Assembly (NCBI RefSeq): GCF_015352985.1
Contig: NZ_JACYXF010000034.1
Coordinates: 1 to 59,416 of the forward strand
Source of the DNA: Noviherbaspirillum malthae
GTDB lineage: Bacteria; Pseudomonadota; Gammaproteobacteria; Burkholderiales; Burkholderiaceae_D
Length of the DNA: 59,416 bases
Reading direction: 5' to 3'
Under the pieces are notes generated by a model. The model saw only the letters and a program-made list of their open reading frames with translations, did no database searches and was not told the origin of the DNA. The position numbers and the translations under genes were made by a program. The first letter of the stretch is position 1. Each line of letters opens with the position of its first letter. Shown here piece by piece: positions 35,343-44,422 of this stretch.

Positions 35343-36140
35343 TCAGGCCGTCAGGAATGCCGAAGCGCCGTTGTACTCGACGGTCAGCGGCGCATGGTCG
35401 GAAAAGCGCTCGTCCTTGTAGATGCTGGCGGCGCTGGCCTTGGCCGCGACGCCCGGGGTCGACACATGGTAGTCGATGCGCCATCCCACATTGTTGGCCC
35501 AGGCCTGGCCGCGATTGCTCCACCAGGTATAGGCTTCGCCGGTGGTTTCCGGGTGCAGCGCGCGGTACACGTCCACCCAGCCGGTCTCGCCCAGCACGCG
35601 GCTCATCCATGCGCGTTCTTCCGGCAGGAAGCCGCTGTTCTTCTGATTCGATTTCCAGTTCTTCAGATCGATTTCCTTGTGCGCGATGTTCCAGTCGCCG
35701 CAGATCACCACTTCCTGGCCGCAGGCGCGCAGCTTCTGCAGATGCGGCAGGAAGACTTCCATGAATCGGAACTTGGCCTGCTGGCGTTCTTCGCTCGACG
35801 AGCCGGACGGGCAGTACACCGAGATCACGCTCAGCTTGCCGAAATCGCATTGCACATAGCGGCCTTCGGCATCGAACTCGTCGCAGCCGAAGCCGATGGT
35901 CACCGCATCGGGTTCATAGCGCGAATACACGCCGACGCCGGAATAGCCTTTCTTCTCGGCGTAATGGAAATGGCCATGGAAGCCGTGCGGACGGAGGAAA
36001 TCGGGCGTCATGTCGGCGGCCTGCGCCTTCAGTTCCTGGACGCAGACGAAGTCGGCCGACTGCCTGTCCATCCAGTCGAAAAAGCCCTTCTTGCTGGCGG
36101 AGCGGATGCCGTTGAGATTGGCGGAAATGATCTTGAGCAT
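35343..36140 (-). CDS. xthA: exodeoxyribonuclease III
   Basis: The 265-residue enzyme begins MLKIISANLNGIRSASKKGF at ATG 36138-36140. The frame extends to 36371, but those 77 residues are not family-like. Catalytic regions are VQELKAQ (metal-binding Glu), GDWNIAHKEIDLKNW, NNVGWRIDYH and FSDHAPLTVEY with the general-base His. It is an AP endonuclease/3'-5' exonuclease in base excision repair. Converges with the M48 gene, with 30 bp between stops, and is divergent from pyrE. Confidence 0.94.
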   Translation of the reverse strand: MLKIISANLNGIRSASKKGFFDWMDRQSADFVCVQELKAQAADMTPDFLRPHGFHGHFHYAEKKGYSGVGVYSRYEPDAVTIGFGCDEFDAEGRYVQCDFGKLSVISVYCPSGSSSEERQQAKFRFMEVFLPHLQKLRACGQEVVICGDWNIAHKEIDLKNWKSNQKNSGFLPEERAWMSRVLGETGWVDVYRALHPETTGEAYTWWSNRGQAWANNVGWRIDYHVSTPGVAAKASAASIYKDERFSDHAPLTVEYNGASAFLTA

Positions 36141-36282
36141 GATTCTTTGCGTGACGATGAGGCGGTTAGGATAACTTATCCGGGGGCGGGATGATAAGGC
36201 CTTAAAATGTCGTTTTTCCGGCCGTGCAAACCTAGCTCGTAAGCCGCCGGGCTTGTCATTTCTTTCATTTTCGAGGTTCATC

Positions 36283-36948
36283 TTGAGCACACTGCGCCAG
36301 GAATTCATTGCCTTTTCCGTCTCGACCGGCGTCCTGCGTTTCGGCGATTTCGTCACCAAGGCCGGCCGCAACTCGCCTTACTTCTTCAACGCCGGACTGT
36401 TCAATGAAGGCGCCACGCTCGGCAAGCTGGCCGATTTCTATGCGCAGACGCTGATCGATTCCGGCGTCGAGTTCGACATGCTGTTCGGGCCTGCGTACAA
36501 GGGCATCACGCTGGCGGCGGCCACGTCGGTGGCGCTCGCTGCCAAGGGGCGCAACGTGCCTTTCGCCTACAACCGCAAGGAAGCCAAGGACCACGGCGAA
36601 GGCGGCACGATCGTCGGCGCCAAGCTGCAGGGCAGGGTGGTGATCATCGACGACGTGATTTCGGCGGGGACGTCGGTGCGGGAATCGGTGGACATGATCC
36701 GCGCGGCGGGTGCGACGCCTTGCGCGGTGCTGATTGCGCTGGACCGGATGGAGCGCTCGGGCAAGGATGGGGCGCTGTCGGAGAGTTCGGCGGTGCAGGA
36801 GGTGACGAAGGCTTACGGGATGCCGGTGGTGTCGATTGGGAATCTGAACGACTTGCTGGAGTATATTTCTGCGGCGGGTGAGGGTGGAGAGTTGGCTCGG
36901 TATAGGGAGGCGGTTGCGGCTTATCGTGAGCGGTATGGGGTTTTGTGA
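36283..36948 (+). CDS. pyrE: orotate phosphoribosyltransferase
   Basis: The 221-residue enzyme is recognised by RQEFIAFSVSTGVLRFGDF, KAGRNSPYFFNAGLF, the GPAYKGITLA motif and the PRPP loop VVIIDDVISAGTS. I place the start at TTG 36283 (LSTLRQEF) because CGAGG lies 7 bases upstream and other PyrE proteins begin there. The TTG at 36253 is less well supported. It converts orotate and PRPP to OMP in pyrimidine synthesis. The TTG start implies modest translation. A huge palindrome follows the gene. Confidence 0.92.
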   Translation: MSTLRQEFIAFSVSTGVLRFGDFVTKAGRNSPYFFNAGLFNEGATLGKLADFYAQTLIDSGVEFDMLFGPAYKGITLAAATSVALAAKGRNVPFAYNRKEAKDHGEGGTIVGAKLQGRVVIIDDVISAGTSVRESVDMIRAAGATPCAVLIALDRMERSGKDGALSESSAVQEVTKAYGMPVVSIGNLNDLLEYISAAGEGGELARYREAVAAYRERYGVL

Positions 36949-36960
36949 TTTCTTTGGCCT

Positions 36961-37062
36961 TCTCTTCGGTGGCCCGGTGCGGTAGGTTCTCCGTTGATGC
37001 TTGCCGGGGCCAGACCCGGCAAGCATCAACGGAGTGACTGCCGCACCGAATCACCGAAGAGA
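36961..37062. repeat. 102-bp near-perfect palindrome between pyrE and gatB
   Basis: The core is a perfect 20-base inverted pair, 36989-37008 with 37015-37034, around a six-base loop. Outside it, CGGTGCGGTAG (36975-36985) pairs with CTGCCGCACCG (37038-37048) apart from one G-T, and TCTCTTCGGTG (36961-36971) pairs exactly with CACCGAAGAGA (37052-37062). It lies between convergent genes and has no T-run, so it could work as a two-sided processing or termination hairpin or be a mobile repeat. Confidence 0.85.
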
Positions 37063-37085
37063 GATCAGAAACCTCTCTCCAAACC

Positions 37086-38546
37086 TCACCCCGCCAACTT
37101 CTTCTTCAACAACTCTGTCAACTGCGCCGGATTCGCCTTTCCCTTGGTAGCCTTCATCGCCTGACCAATAATTGCATTGAATGCCTTCTCCTTGCCGGAA
37201 CGGTACTCTTCAACCGACTTCGCATTGGCGGCCAAGACTTCATCGACAATCTTCTCCAGCGCGCCGCTGTCCGAAATCTGCTTCAAGCCCTTGGACTCGA
37301 TAATTTCGTCAGCCAGCGCGGCATTGGAAGACTTCGCCTCCCACATCCCGCCAAACACTTCCTTGGCGATCTTGTTGGAAATCGTGCCATCGGCGATGCG
37401 CTGCAGCAGCAAGGCAAGCTGTTCCGCCTTGACCGGCGAATCGGCAATATCCACACCCTCGCGGTTGAGGGTCGAGGACACGTCGCCCATCAGCCAGTTC
37501 GCCGCCGGCTTGGCCTGCTCCTTGCCGGCCTTGGCCACCACCGCCTCGAAATAGGAGGCCATCGCCTTCGACTGCGTCAGCACCGCCGCATCGTATTCCG
37601 GCAGGCCGTAGTCGTTGACGAAGCGCTCGCGCATCGCGCCCGGTAGTTCCGGCATGGTGGCTCGTACGCGCTCGATCCAGTCCTGCGCGATCACCAGCGG
37701 CGGCAGGTCGGGATCGGGGAAGTAGCGGTAATCCTGCGCGTCTTCCTTGCTGCGCATGGAGCGGGTTTCCTTGCGGTCCGGGTCATACAGGCGGGTTTCC
37801 TGCACCACCTTGCCGCCGTCCTCGATCAGCTCGATCTGGCGCCGCACTTCGAAATTGATCGCCTCTTCCAGGAAGCGGAAGGAGTTCAGGTTCTTGATCT
37901 CGCAGCGGGTGCCGTATTCCTTCTGGCCGGCGGGACGCACCGAAACGTTGGCGTCGCAGCGGAACGAGCCTTCCTGCATGTTGCCGTCGCAGATGCCCAG
38001 CCACATCACCAGCGAATGCAGTGCCTTGGCATACGCCACCGCCTCGGCGGCGCTGCGCATGTCGGGTTCGGTGACGATCTCGAGCAGCGGCGTGCCGGCG
38101 CGGTTGAGGTCGATGCCGGACATGCCGTGATAGTCCTCGTGCAGCGACTTGCCCGCATCCTCTTCCAGGTGGGCGCGCGTCAGTTGCACGGTCTTCATCT
38201 CGGCCTTGCCGTCCTTTTCCAGCACGAAGGAAATCGTGCCGCCCTGGACCACCGGGATCTCGTACTGGCTGATCTGGTAACCCTTGGGCAGGTCGGGATA
38301 GAAGTAATTCTTGCGCGCGAAGATCGACTGCGGAGCAACTTTGGCGCCGATGGCCAGGCCAAACTGGATCGCACGCTCCACCGCGCCCTTGTTCATCACC
38401 GGCAGCACGCCGGGCAGGGCCAGGTCCACCGGGGAGGCCTGAGTGTTGGGCTCGGCGCCGAAGCGCGTCGATGCGCCGCTGAAGATCTTGGATTGGGTCG
38501 AGAGCTGGGTGTGGGTCTCAAGACCGATTACGACTTCCCATTGCAT
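37086..38546 (-). CDS. gatB: Asp/Glu-tRNA amidotransferase subunit B
   Basis: The 486-residue protein begins MQWEVVIGLETHTQLSTQSKIF and contains PGVLPVMNKGAVERAI, YPDLPKGYQISQYE, DLNRAGTPLLEIVTEPD and the C-terminal YqeY-like domain (ANPAQLTELLKKKLAG). It activates and amidates misacylated Glu-tRNA(Gln)/Asp-tRNA(Asn) with GatA-made ammonia. AAGAGGAC precedes the ATG. Last of the gatC-gatA-(secreted protein)-gatB unit. Confidence 0.95.
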   Translation of the reverse strand: MQWEVVIGLETHTQLSTQSKIFSGASTRFGAEPNTQASPVDLALPGVLPVMNKGAVERAIQFGLAIGAKVAPQSIFARKNYFYPDLPKGYQISQYEIPVVQGGTISFVLEKDGKAEMKTVQLTRAHLEEDAGKSLHEDYHGMSGIDLNRAGTPLLEIVTEPDMRSAAEAVAYAKALHSLVMWLGICDGNMQEGSFRCDANVSVRPAGQKEYGTRCEIKNLNSFRFLEEAINFEVRRQIELIEDGGKVVQETRLYDPDRKETRSMRSKEDAQDYRYFPDPDLPPLVIAQDWIERVRATMPELPGAMRERFVNDYGLPEYDAAVLTQSKAMASYFEAVVAKAGKEQAKPAANWLMGDVSSTLNREGVDIADSPVKAEQLALLLQRIADGTISNKIAKEVFGGMWEAKSSNAALADEIIESKGLKQISDSGALEKIVDEVLAANAKSVEEYRSGKEKAFNAIIGQAMKATKGKANPAQLTELLKKKLAG

Positions 38547-38640
38547 GGTGTTGTCCTCTTGATAGCTGGTGACTGGCGCCTTGTCTTTGCTGCATGCGCT
38601 TGCCGGCGAGGCAAGGGCAGGGCATCCATGTCATCCGTGT

Positions 38641-39144
38641 TTATTCGTCATACCGGCATTTCCCGGTTTTCAGGTTGACCGACAGTTCGGTGAAATTCGG
38701 CCGCGATCCGCACAGCGCAGGACAGGTCGGCCTGATGCTGAGCGAATCGCCTTCGCGCTCCAGCCGTATCGTGCAGTTAAGCCTGCGGCCGAAATCGTAG
38801 CCGCGCTGAAAGCGCGCTTCCGCCGCGTCCTTCAGGCTGACGCGCCAAGTCACGCGCGGGGTTTCATCGCGCACTTCGGCCTGCAGGCCGTCTTCCGTGT
38901 CGATGCTGCAGTCGAAGCCGTGGGTGCTGCGAAACAGCGACGACTCCCAGCGGAATGCCTGAATCGCATCGCCGTTGAGCTTGAACTCGCCGCTGTCGGC
39001 GTAAATGAGCTTTTCATTCATCTCGCTGCGCGTGTCGCTGCAGGAAAAGCGGGTGTCGAGCTGCTGCGCCGATACGGCGGCAGACATGCCCGACAGCAGC
39101 AGTGCCAGAGATGCCAGGGTGGCGGCGCGCAGCGAACTCATCAT
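38641..39144 (-). CDS. secreted protein of unknown function inside the gat operon
   Basis: The 167-residue product starts at ATG 39142-39144 (or the next ATG at 39141), overlapping the gatA stop by ATGA. It has a signal peptide (LASLALLLSGMSAAVSA, cut near residue 26). The mature domain has six cysteines, including FSCSDT, FDCSID, LNCTIR and PTCPALCGSR, which suggests disulfide bonds in the periplasm. I do not recognise a family. Ninety-four bp separate it from gatB. The remaining upstream part of the frame is a shadow of gatA. Confidence 0.72.
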   Translation of the reverse strand: MMSSLRAATLASLALLLSGMSAAVSAQQLDTRFSCSDTRSEMNEKLIYADSGEFKLNGDAIQAFRWESSLFRSTHGFDCSIDTEDGLQAEVRDETPRVTWRVSLKDAAEARFQRGYDFGRRLNCTIRLEREGDSLSIRPTCPALCGSRPNFTELSVNLKTGKCRYDE

Positions 39145-40601
39145 GCGCCCGCCGGTGCGCGCCGATGCCAGTCGGTCGCCTGCTGGTACTGGTGGGCGAC
39201 GTTGAGCAGCTTCGCTTCCTGAAAATAATTGCCGATGATCTGCAGGCCGACCGGGCGCCTGCCGTTCTTGTCGCCCTGGCCGAAGCCGCAGGGAATCGAC
39301 ATGCCGGGCAGGCCGGCGAGACTGGTCGACAGCGTGAAGATGTCGGCCAGATAATTCGCCACAGGATCGTCGGCCTTGTCGCCGAGATCCCATGCCACCG
39401 TCGGCGACACCGGTCCCATGATCACGTCGCACTGCCGGAACGCGTCCTGGAAATCCTGCGCGATCAGGCGGCGGATCTTCTGCGCCTGCAGGTAGTAGGC
39501 ATCGTAGTAGCCATGCGACAGCACGTAGGCGCCGACCAGGATGCGGCGCTTGACCTCGTCGCCGAAGCCTTCGGCGCGCGACTTGCGGTACATGTCGCCC
39601 AGGTCCTTGTATTCGGCGGCGCGATGGCCGTAGCGCACGCCGTCGAAGCGGCTCAGGTTGGACGAGGCTTCCGCCGGCGCGATCACGTAGTACACGGGAA
39701 TCGACAGCTCGGTCTTCGGCAGCGAGATGTCGACCAGCGTCGCGCCCAGCTTTTCATATTCGGCAAGCGCGGCGCGCACCGCCTGTTCGACATCGGGCGC
39801 CAGGCCCTTGCCGAAATACTCGCGCGGGATGCCGATGCGCAGGCCCTGCAGCTTGTTGTTCAGATCACGGGTGAAATCCTCCTGCGGACGCTCCAGGCTG
39901 GTGGAGTCGCGCGGATCGAAGCCGGCCATCGCGTTGAGCAGCAGGCCGCAGTCTTCCGCGGTCTGCGCCATCGGGCCGCCCTGGTCGAGCGATGATGCAA
40001 AAGCGATCATGCCGAAGCGGGACACGCGGCCGTAGGTCGGCTTGATGCCGGTGACGCCGCACAGCGATGCCGGCTGGCGGATCGAGCCGCCGGTGTCGGT
40101 CGCGGTGGCCGCAGGCGCCAGGCGCGCGGCGATCGCCGCCGCCGAACCGCCGGAGGAGCCGCCCGGAATGGCGGTCTTGTCCCACGGGTTCTTCACCGCG
40201 CCGAAGTGGCTGTTTTCATTCGACGAGCCCATCGCGAATTCATCGCAGTTGAGCTTGCCGAGCGTGACCATACCTGCCGCATGGAACTGTTGGACCACAG
40301 TTGCATCGAAGGGGCTTACGTAATTCGAGAGCATCTTCGAGCCGGCGGTGGAACGCCAGCCGCGCGTGACGAAAATGTCCTTGTGCGCGATCGGAATGCC
40401 GGTCAGCGGCGTCGTGTCGTTTTTGGCAATGCGCGCATCAGCCTCGGCGGCCTGCTGCAGTGTCAGAGTGTCATCGACATGGATGAAGGCGTTGAGGTCG
40501 CTCTGCTTGATGCGGTCGAGGAACAGCTTCGCCAGTTCGGTAGCGGAAATCTGTTTTGCCTGCAGCAGTGCGGAAAGTTCTTTGAGAGTCTTGGTATGCA
40601 T
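39141..40601 (-). CDS. gatA: Asp/Glu-tRNA amidotransferase subunit A
   Basis: The 486-residue amidase-signature enzyme carries the Ser-cisSer-Lys triad: Lys74 in PIAHKDIF, Ser149 in IPGGSSGGSAAA and Ser173 in DTGGSIRQPASL. It hydrolyses glutamine to supply ammonia to GatB. Start ATG 40599-40601, 47 bp after gatC. Together with gatB and gatC it indicates that this organism makes Gln-tRNA and/or Asn-tRNA by the indirect route. Confidence 0.95.
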   Translation of the reverse strand: MHTKTLKELSALLQAKQISATELAKLFLDRIKQSDLNAFIHVDDTLTLQQAAEADARIAKNDTTPLTGIPIAHKDIFVTRGWRSTAGSKMLSNYVSPFDATVVQQFHAAGMVTLGKLNCDEFAMGSSNENSHFGAVKNPWDKTAIPGGSSGGSAAAIAARLAPAATATDTGGSIRQPASLCGVTGIKPTYGRVSRFGMIAFASSLDQGGPMAQTAEDCGLLLNAMAGFDPRDSTSLERPQEDFTRDLNNKLQGLRIGIPREYFGKGLAPDVEQAVRAALAEYEKLGATLVDISLPKTELSIPVYYVIAPAEASSNLSRFDGVRYGHRAAEYKDLGDMYRKSRAEGFGDEVKRRILVGAYVLSHGYYDAYYLQAQKIRRLIAQDFQDAFRQCDVIMGPVSPTVAWDLGDKADDPVANYLADIFTLSTSLAGLPGMSIPCGFGQGDKNGRRPVGLQIIGNYFQEAKLLNVAHQYQQATDWHRRAPAGA

Positions 40602-40648
40602 GGTTGGCTGGCCGGTTCGCTGCGAACCGGCGGATGATCCGGCAAGAG

Positions 40649-40951
40649 TTATTCGATGACTTTCGGCACGAGGTAGAGGCCGTCCTGTGTTGCCGGAGCA
40701 ACTTGCTGGTAGTCCTCGCGGCGGTTCGGTTCGGAGACTTCGTCCTCGCGCAGGCGCAGGGCAACGTCGTTCTGGTAGGCCGCGATCGGGTGATTCAGCG
40801 GTTCGACGCCGCTGGTGTCGACGGCCCGCATCTGCTCGACGAGCGAGAAGATGCCGTTGAGCTTGTCGAGGGTCTTGCCGGCCTGGGCTTCTTCCAGATC
40901 GAGCTGCGCGAGGCGGGCCAGGCGCTTAACATCGTTGAGATCGAGTGACAT
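40649..40951 (-). CDS. gatC: Asp/Glu-tRNA amidotransferase subunit C
   Basis: The 100-residue belt subunit begins MSLDLNDVKRLARLAQLDL and ends APATQDGLYLVPKVIE, both typical of GatC. It wraps around the GatA-GatB interface. First gene of the gat unit, divergent from mreB across a 262-bp intergenic region that should hold both promoters; I do not see unambiguous -35/-10 pairs there (a TATAAG-like stretch lies near 41101). Confidence 0.93.
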   Translation of the reverse strand: MSLDLNDVKRLARLAQLDLEEAQAGKTLDKLNGIFSLVEQMRAVDTSGVEPLNHPIAAYQNDVALRLREDEVSEPNRREDYQQVAPATQDGLYLVPKVIE

Positions 40952-41213
40952 GATTGACAGTGGAGAACAAGCCGTTGTCGGCGAGTATTTTCAGGAAAAC
41001 AAGAGTGTTTTTGTTGTGGCAAAACCTTGCCAAAAAGCCGTGGCAAATGCGTGTATCACGCCCGCTTTTTGAAGTTTCCCGCAACTAATTTCGGTTAAAT
41101 TATAAGGTAGAATCACGGGTTGATACCTCGCTGGCGGGCAGGCTTCGCCCTCATGCCGAAAGGGGTTCTTACCACAATGACCATCGCGCCATCGTTGCGC
41201 TTCAGGACAATAC

Positions 41214-42257
41214 ATGTTTGGATTTTTACGCAGTTATTTTTCTAACGACCTGGCGATCGATCTGGGCACTGCCAATACACTGATCTACGTACGCAACATG
41301 GGCATCGTGCTGGACGAGCCCTCGGTCGTGGCGATCCGCCAGCAGGGCGGCCCCAACGGCAAGAAGACCATCCAGGCGGTGGGCAAGGAAGCCAAGCAGA
41401 TGCTGGGCAAGGTCCCGGGCAACATCGAAGCCATCCGTCCCATGAAGGACGGCGTGATTGCCGACTTCACCGTGACCGAGCAGATGCTCAAGCAGTTCAT
41501 CCGCATGGTCCACGATTCCAAACTGTTCAAGCCTTCCCCGCGCATCATCATCTGCGTTCCTTGCGGCTCCACGCAGGTCGAGCGCCGCGCGATCCGCGAA
41601 TCCGCGCTCGGCGCGGGCGCATCCCAGGTCTACCTGATCGAGGAGCCGATGGCCGCCGCGATCGGCGCCGGCCTGCCGGTCTCGGACGCCACCGGTTCCA
41701 TGGTCGTCGACATCGGCGGCGGCACCACCGAAGTCGGCATCATTTCGCTGGGCGGCATGGTGTACAAGGGTTCGGTGCGCGTCGGCGGCGACAAGTTCGA
41801 CGAAGCTATCGTCAACTACATCCGCCGCAACTACGGCATGCTGATCGGCGAACAGACCGCCGAACTGATCAAGAAGGAAATCGGTTCCGCCTTCCCCGGC
41901 TCCGAGATCAAGGAAATGGAAGTCAAGGGCCGCAACCTGTCCGAAGGCATTCCGCGCTCCTTCACCATCTCCAGCAACGAGATCCTCGAAGCGCTGACCG
42001 ATCCGCTCAACAACATCGTCTCCGCCGTCAAGAACGCGCTCGAGCAGACGCCGCCCGAACTCGGCGCCGACATCGCCGAGAAGGGCATGATGCTGACCGG
42101 CGGCGGCGCGCTGCTGCGCGACCTCGACCGCCTGCTGATGGAAGAGACCGGCCTGCCGGTGATCGTCGCCGAAGACCCGCTGACCTGCGTCGTGCGCGGC
42201 TCCGGCATGGCGCTCGAGCGCATGGACAAGCTGGGCTCCATCTTCTCCTACGAGTAA
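41214..42257 (+). CDS. mreB: rod-shape-determining protein MreB
   Basis: The 347-residue actin homologue starts MFGFLRSYFSNDLAIDLGTANTLIY, which contains phosphate loop 1. Later come VVDIGGGTTEVGIISL, the VGGDKFDEAI stretch and TGGGALLRDLDRLL. It polymerises along the membrane and positions the elongation machinery (MreCD, RodA, PBP2). First gene of mreB-mreC-mreD-mrdA-rodA. CAGGACA precedes the ATG. Membrane binding would be through the amphipathic N-terminus (FGFLRSYF). Confidence 0.97.
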   Translation: MFGFLRSYFSNDLAIDLGTANTLIYVRNMGIVLDEPSVVAIRQQGGPNGKKTIQAVGKEAKQMLGKVPGNIEAIRPMKDGVIADFTVTEQMLKQFIRMVHDSKLFKPSPRIIICVPCGSTQVERRAIRESALGAGASQVYLIEEPMAAAIGAGLPVSDATGSMVVDIGGGTTEVGIISLGGMVYKGSVRVGGDKFDEAIVNYIRRNYGMLIGEQTAELIKKEIGSAFPGSEIKEMEVKGRNLSEGIPRSFTISSNEILEALTDPLNNIVSAVKNALEQTPPELGADIAEKGMMLTGGGALLRDLDRLLMEETGLPVIVAEDPLTCVVRGSGMALERMDKLGSIFSYE

Positions 42258-42267
42258 TGCTTTACCT

Positions 42268-42306
42268 GCGTGTCCTGTCCGCATGCAACGCTTGCGCAGG
42301 ACACGC
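42268..42306 (+). promoter_or_regulatory. hairpin between mreB and mreC
   Basis: GCGTGTCCTG (42268-42277) and CAGGACACGC (42297-42306) pair perfectly over ten bases around a 19-base loop. There is no T-run. It could slow or process the transcript so that MreB is made in excess over MreC. Confidence 0.5.
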
Positions 42307-42355
42307 CGGCGGACAGACGCTTCTTGTCATTTCCCCGGAACATAGTTAGCCCCTG

Positions 42356-43744
42356 ATGGAATACAGTCCACCGCCACTCTTCAAGCAAGGCGCCTCCGCG
42401 CGCGTCAAAGTGGTGTTCTTCTCCCTGATCGCACTGGTCTTGCTCATTGCCGATGCGCGCTTTCGCACGATGGGCACCATCCGCCAGCTGGTCGGCACCG
42501 GCCTCTATCCCCTGCAGGTCGTGGCGCTGCTGCCGCGCGATGCAATCTACATGGCCGGCAACTATTTCTCGACCCTGTCGGCGGTGCAGCGCGAAAACAA
42601 CGCCCTCAAGGAAGAACAGGTCGCCAATGCCCAGACGCTGCAGCAGGTGCACCAGCTGCAGGCGGAGAACGCGCAGCTGCGCAAGCTGCTTGACGCCAGC
42701 GAGCGCCTGCCGGGCAAGTCGGTCCTGGGCGAGATTCTCTACGACGCGCGCGACGCCTTCACCCGCAAGGTCATTCTCGACCGCGGCAGCCGCAGCGGCG
42801 TGCGTCCGGGGCAGCCGGTGATCGACGATATCGGCGTGGTCGGACAGGTGACGCGGGTCTTTCCGTTCACGTCGGAAGTGACGCTGCTGACCGACAAGGA
42901 GCAGGCCATTCCGGTGCAGGTGGTGCGCACCGGCCTGCGCAGCGTCGTCTACGGCCAGGGCCACTCCGGTTCGCTCGACCTGCGTTTCATGCCCGTCAAT
43001 GCCGATATCAAGAACGGCGACGTTCTGGTCACTTCCGGCATCGACGGCATCTATCCGGCCGGGCTCGCGGTCGCCAAGGTGGTGCAGGTGGAGAGCAAGT
43101 CCTCGGATGCATTCGCCCGCATCATCTGTTTGCCGATTGCCGGCGTCGACCGCAACCGCCAGCTGCTGGTGCTGCTGACCGAGCAGAATCTGGCGCCGCG
43201 CCCCGAGCCTGAGAATCCGAAGGAAAAGGGCAAGGCGGCCAAGCGCCCGGCTGAAGCCGGCAAGGAGCAGGCCCCGGCGGATACCGCGAAAGAAGCGGCC
43301 AAGCCGGCAGCAGGCCAGAATACCGCAGTGCCTGCCGCCGCTCCTGCACCTGCCGCACCAGCCGCAGCGTCGGCTGCAGCCAAGCAGACAGCGCCCGAGC
43401 AGAAGACTGCGGCGCCCGCAGCGCAGGCTCCGCAAGGTGCAATGCCCGCCAAGCCGGCAAACGGCAATGTCCAGCAAGCCGCCGGTCCGGCCGCCGGCAG
43501 AACCGCGCCGAACCAGGCGGCGCCTGCCGCAACGCCGCCGAACCGGCCCGCTGCGGCGGCCCCGGCCAATGCTCCGACAGGTGCCGCAGCTTCGGCAGCC
43601 GCGGCGGCGGTACCAAAAGCTGTGCCCGCACCAGCAGGCGCAGGCGCGAACACAGCGAACACAAATACGAACACCAACCCGACGGCGCCGACCCCCGGCG
43701 CGCAGCCCAAGACCGACGCTCCGGCGCAGAAGGCCACGCCATGA
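42356..43744 (+). CDS. mreC: rod-shape-determining protein MreC
   Basis: The 462-residue protein has one N-terminal membrane helix (VKVVFFSLIALVLLIADARF), a coiled coil (about 70-115, SAVQRENNALKEEQVANAQTL) and the beta-barrel MreC domain to about 285 (VILDRGSRSGVRPGQPVIDD, LVTSGIDGIYPAGLAVAKV). From about residue 287 an unusual low-complexity tail of about 175 residues rich in Ala and Pro follows. MreC links MreB to PBP2 in the periplasm. Start ATG 42356; stop overlaps mreD (ATGA). Confidence 0.94.
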   Translation: MEYSPPPLFKQGASARVKVVFFSLIALVLLIADARFRTMGTIRQLVGTGLYPLQVVALLPRDAIYMAGNYFSTLSAVQRENNALKEEQVANAQTLQQVHQLQAENAQLRKLLDASERLPGKSVLGEILYDARDAFTRKVILDRGSRSGVRPGQPVIDDIGVVGQVTRVFPFTSEVTLLTDKEQAIPVQVVRTGLRSVVYGQGHSGSLDLRFMPVNADIKNGDVLVTSGIDGIYPAGLAVAKVVQVESKSSDAFARIICLPIAGVDRNRQLLVLLTEQNLAPRPEPENPKEKGKAAKRPAEAGKEQAPADTAKEAAKPAAGQNTAVPAAAPAPAAPAAASAAAKQTAPEQKTAAPAAQAPQGAMPAKPANGNVQQAAGPAAGRTAPNQAAPAATPPNRPAAAAPANAPTGAAASAAAAAVPKAVPAPAGAGANTANTNTNTNPTAPTPGAQPKTDAPAQKATP

Positions 43745-44253
43745 ACAGTCCGCATTACATCCTGCTGCCGGCCAACCCGCTGTTCATCGCCTCCAGCATC
43801 GCCCTGGCCTTCCTGCTGAATATGCTGCCCTGGGGGCATTGGGTCGGCGTGCCGGATTTCGTCGCGCTGGTGCTGGTGTTCTGGAGCATCCATCAGCCGC
43901 GCAGGGTCGGCATCGGCATCGCCTTCATGATGGGTCTGCTGATGGACGTGCACGACGCCACGCTGCTCGGCGAAAACGCCCTGTCCTATACCCTGCTGTC
44001 TTATTTTTCGATCATGATCCATCGGCGCGTGCTGTGGTTCAAGATGGGAACGCAAGCCGCCCATGTGCTGCCGCTGCTTTTATTTATGCAGGCGGTGCAA
44101 CTTGTCATCCGCATGCTGGTCAGTGGAAAGTTTCCGGGATGGACGTATTTCCTTGAAAGCCTGGTCGCCGCCGCATTGTGGCCCGTGGTATCGGCCATCC
44201 TGCTGGCGCCGCAGCGTCGCGCCGTCAACCGCGACGATACGCGGCCGATCTGA
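43741..44253 (+). CDS. mreD: rod-shape-determining protein MreD
   Basis: The 170-residue integral membrane protein has about five helices. It contains the MreD features PDFVALVLVFWSIHQPRRVGIGIAFMMGLLMDVHDATLLGENAL, given here only as a reference region around residues 37-80. It is part of the MreBCD complex. The start overlaps the mreC stop by four bases. A 169-bp gap with a small GC-rich hairpin lies between it and mrdA. Confidence 0.92.
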   Translation: MNSPHYILLPANPLFIASSIALAFLLNMLPWGHWVGVPDFVALVLVFWSIHQPRRVGIGIAFMMGLLMDVHDATLLGENALSYTLLSYFSIMIHRRVLWFKMGTQAAHVLPLLLFMQAVQLVIRMLVSGKFPGWTYFLESLVAAALWPVVSAILLAPQRRAVNRDDTRPI

Positions 44254-44422
44254 GGCGTGGACTGCCTGACGGACCTGGCGGCCCGTTCCGGATGTTGAAG
44301 CATTGAATGTAGCGGCGCTCCCGCGGGCGCCTTCCTCGCCGCAGCATTGCCGCCAGCAATGCATGTGAAAGAGGCAAGTGTGATGATGCGGATGGCGCGA
44401 CGGCATCCGTACAAGATGGAAC

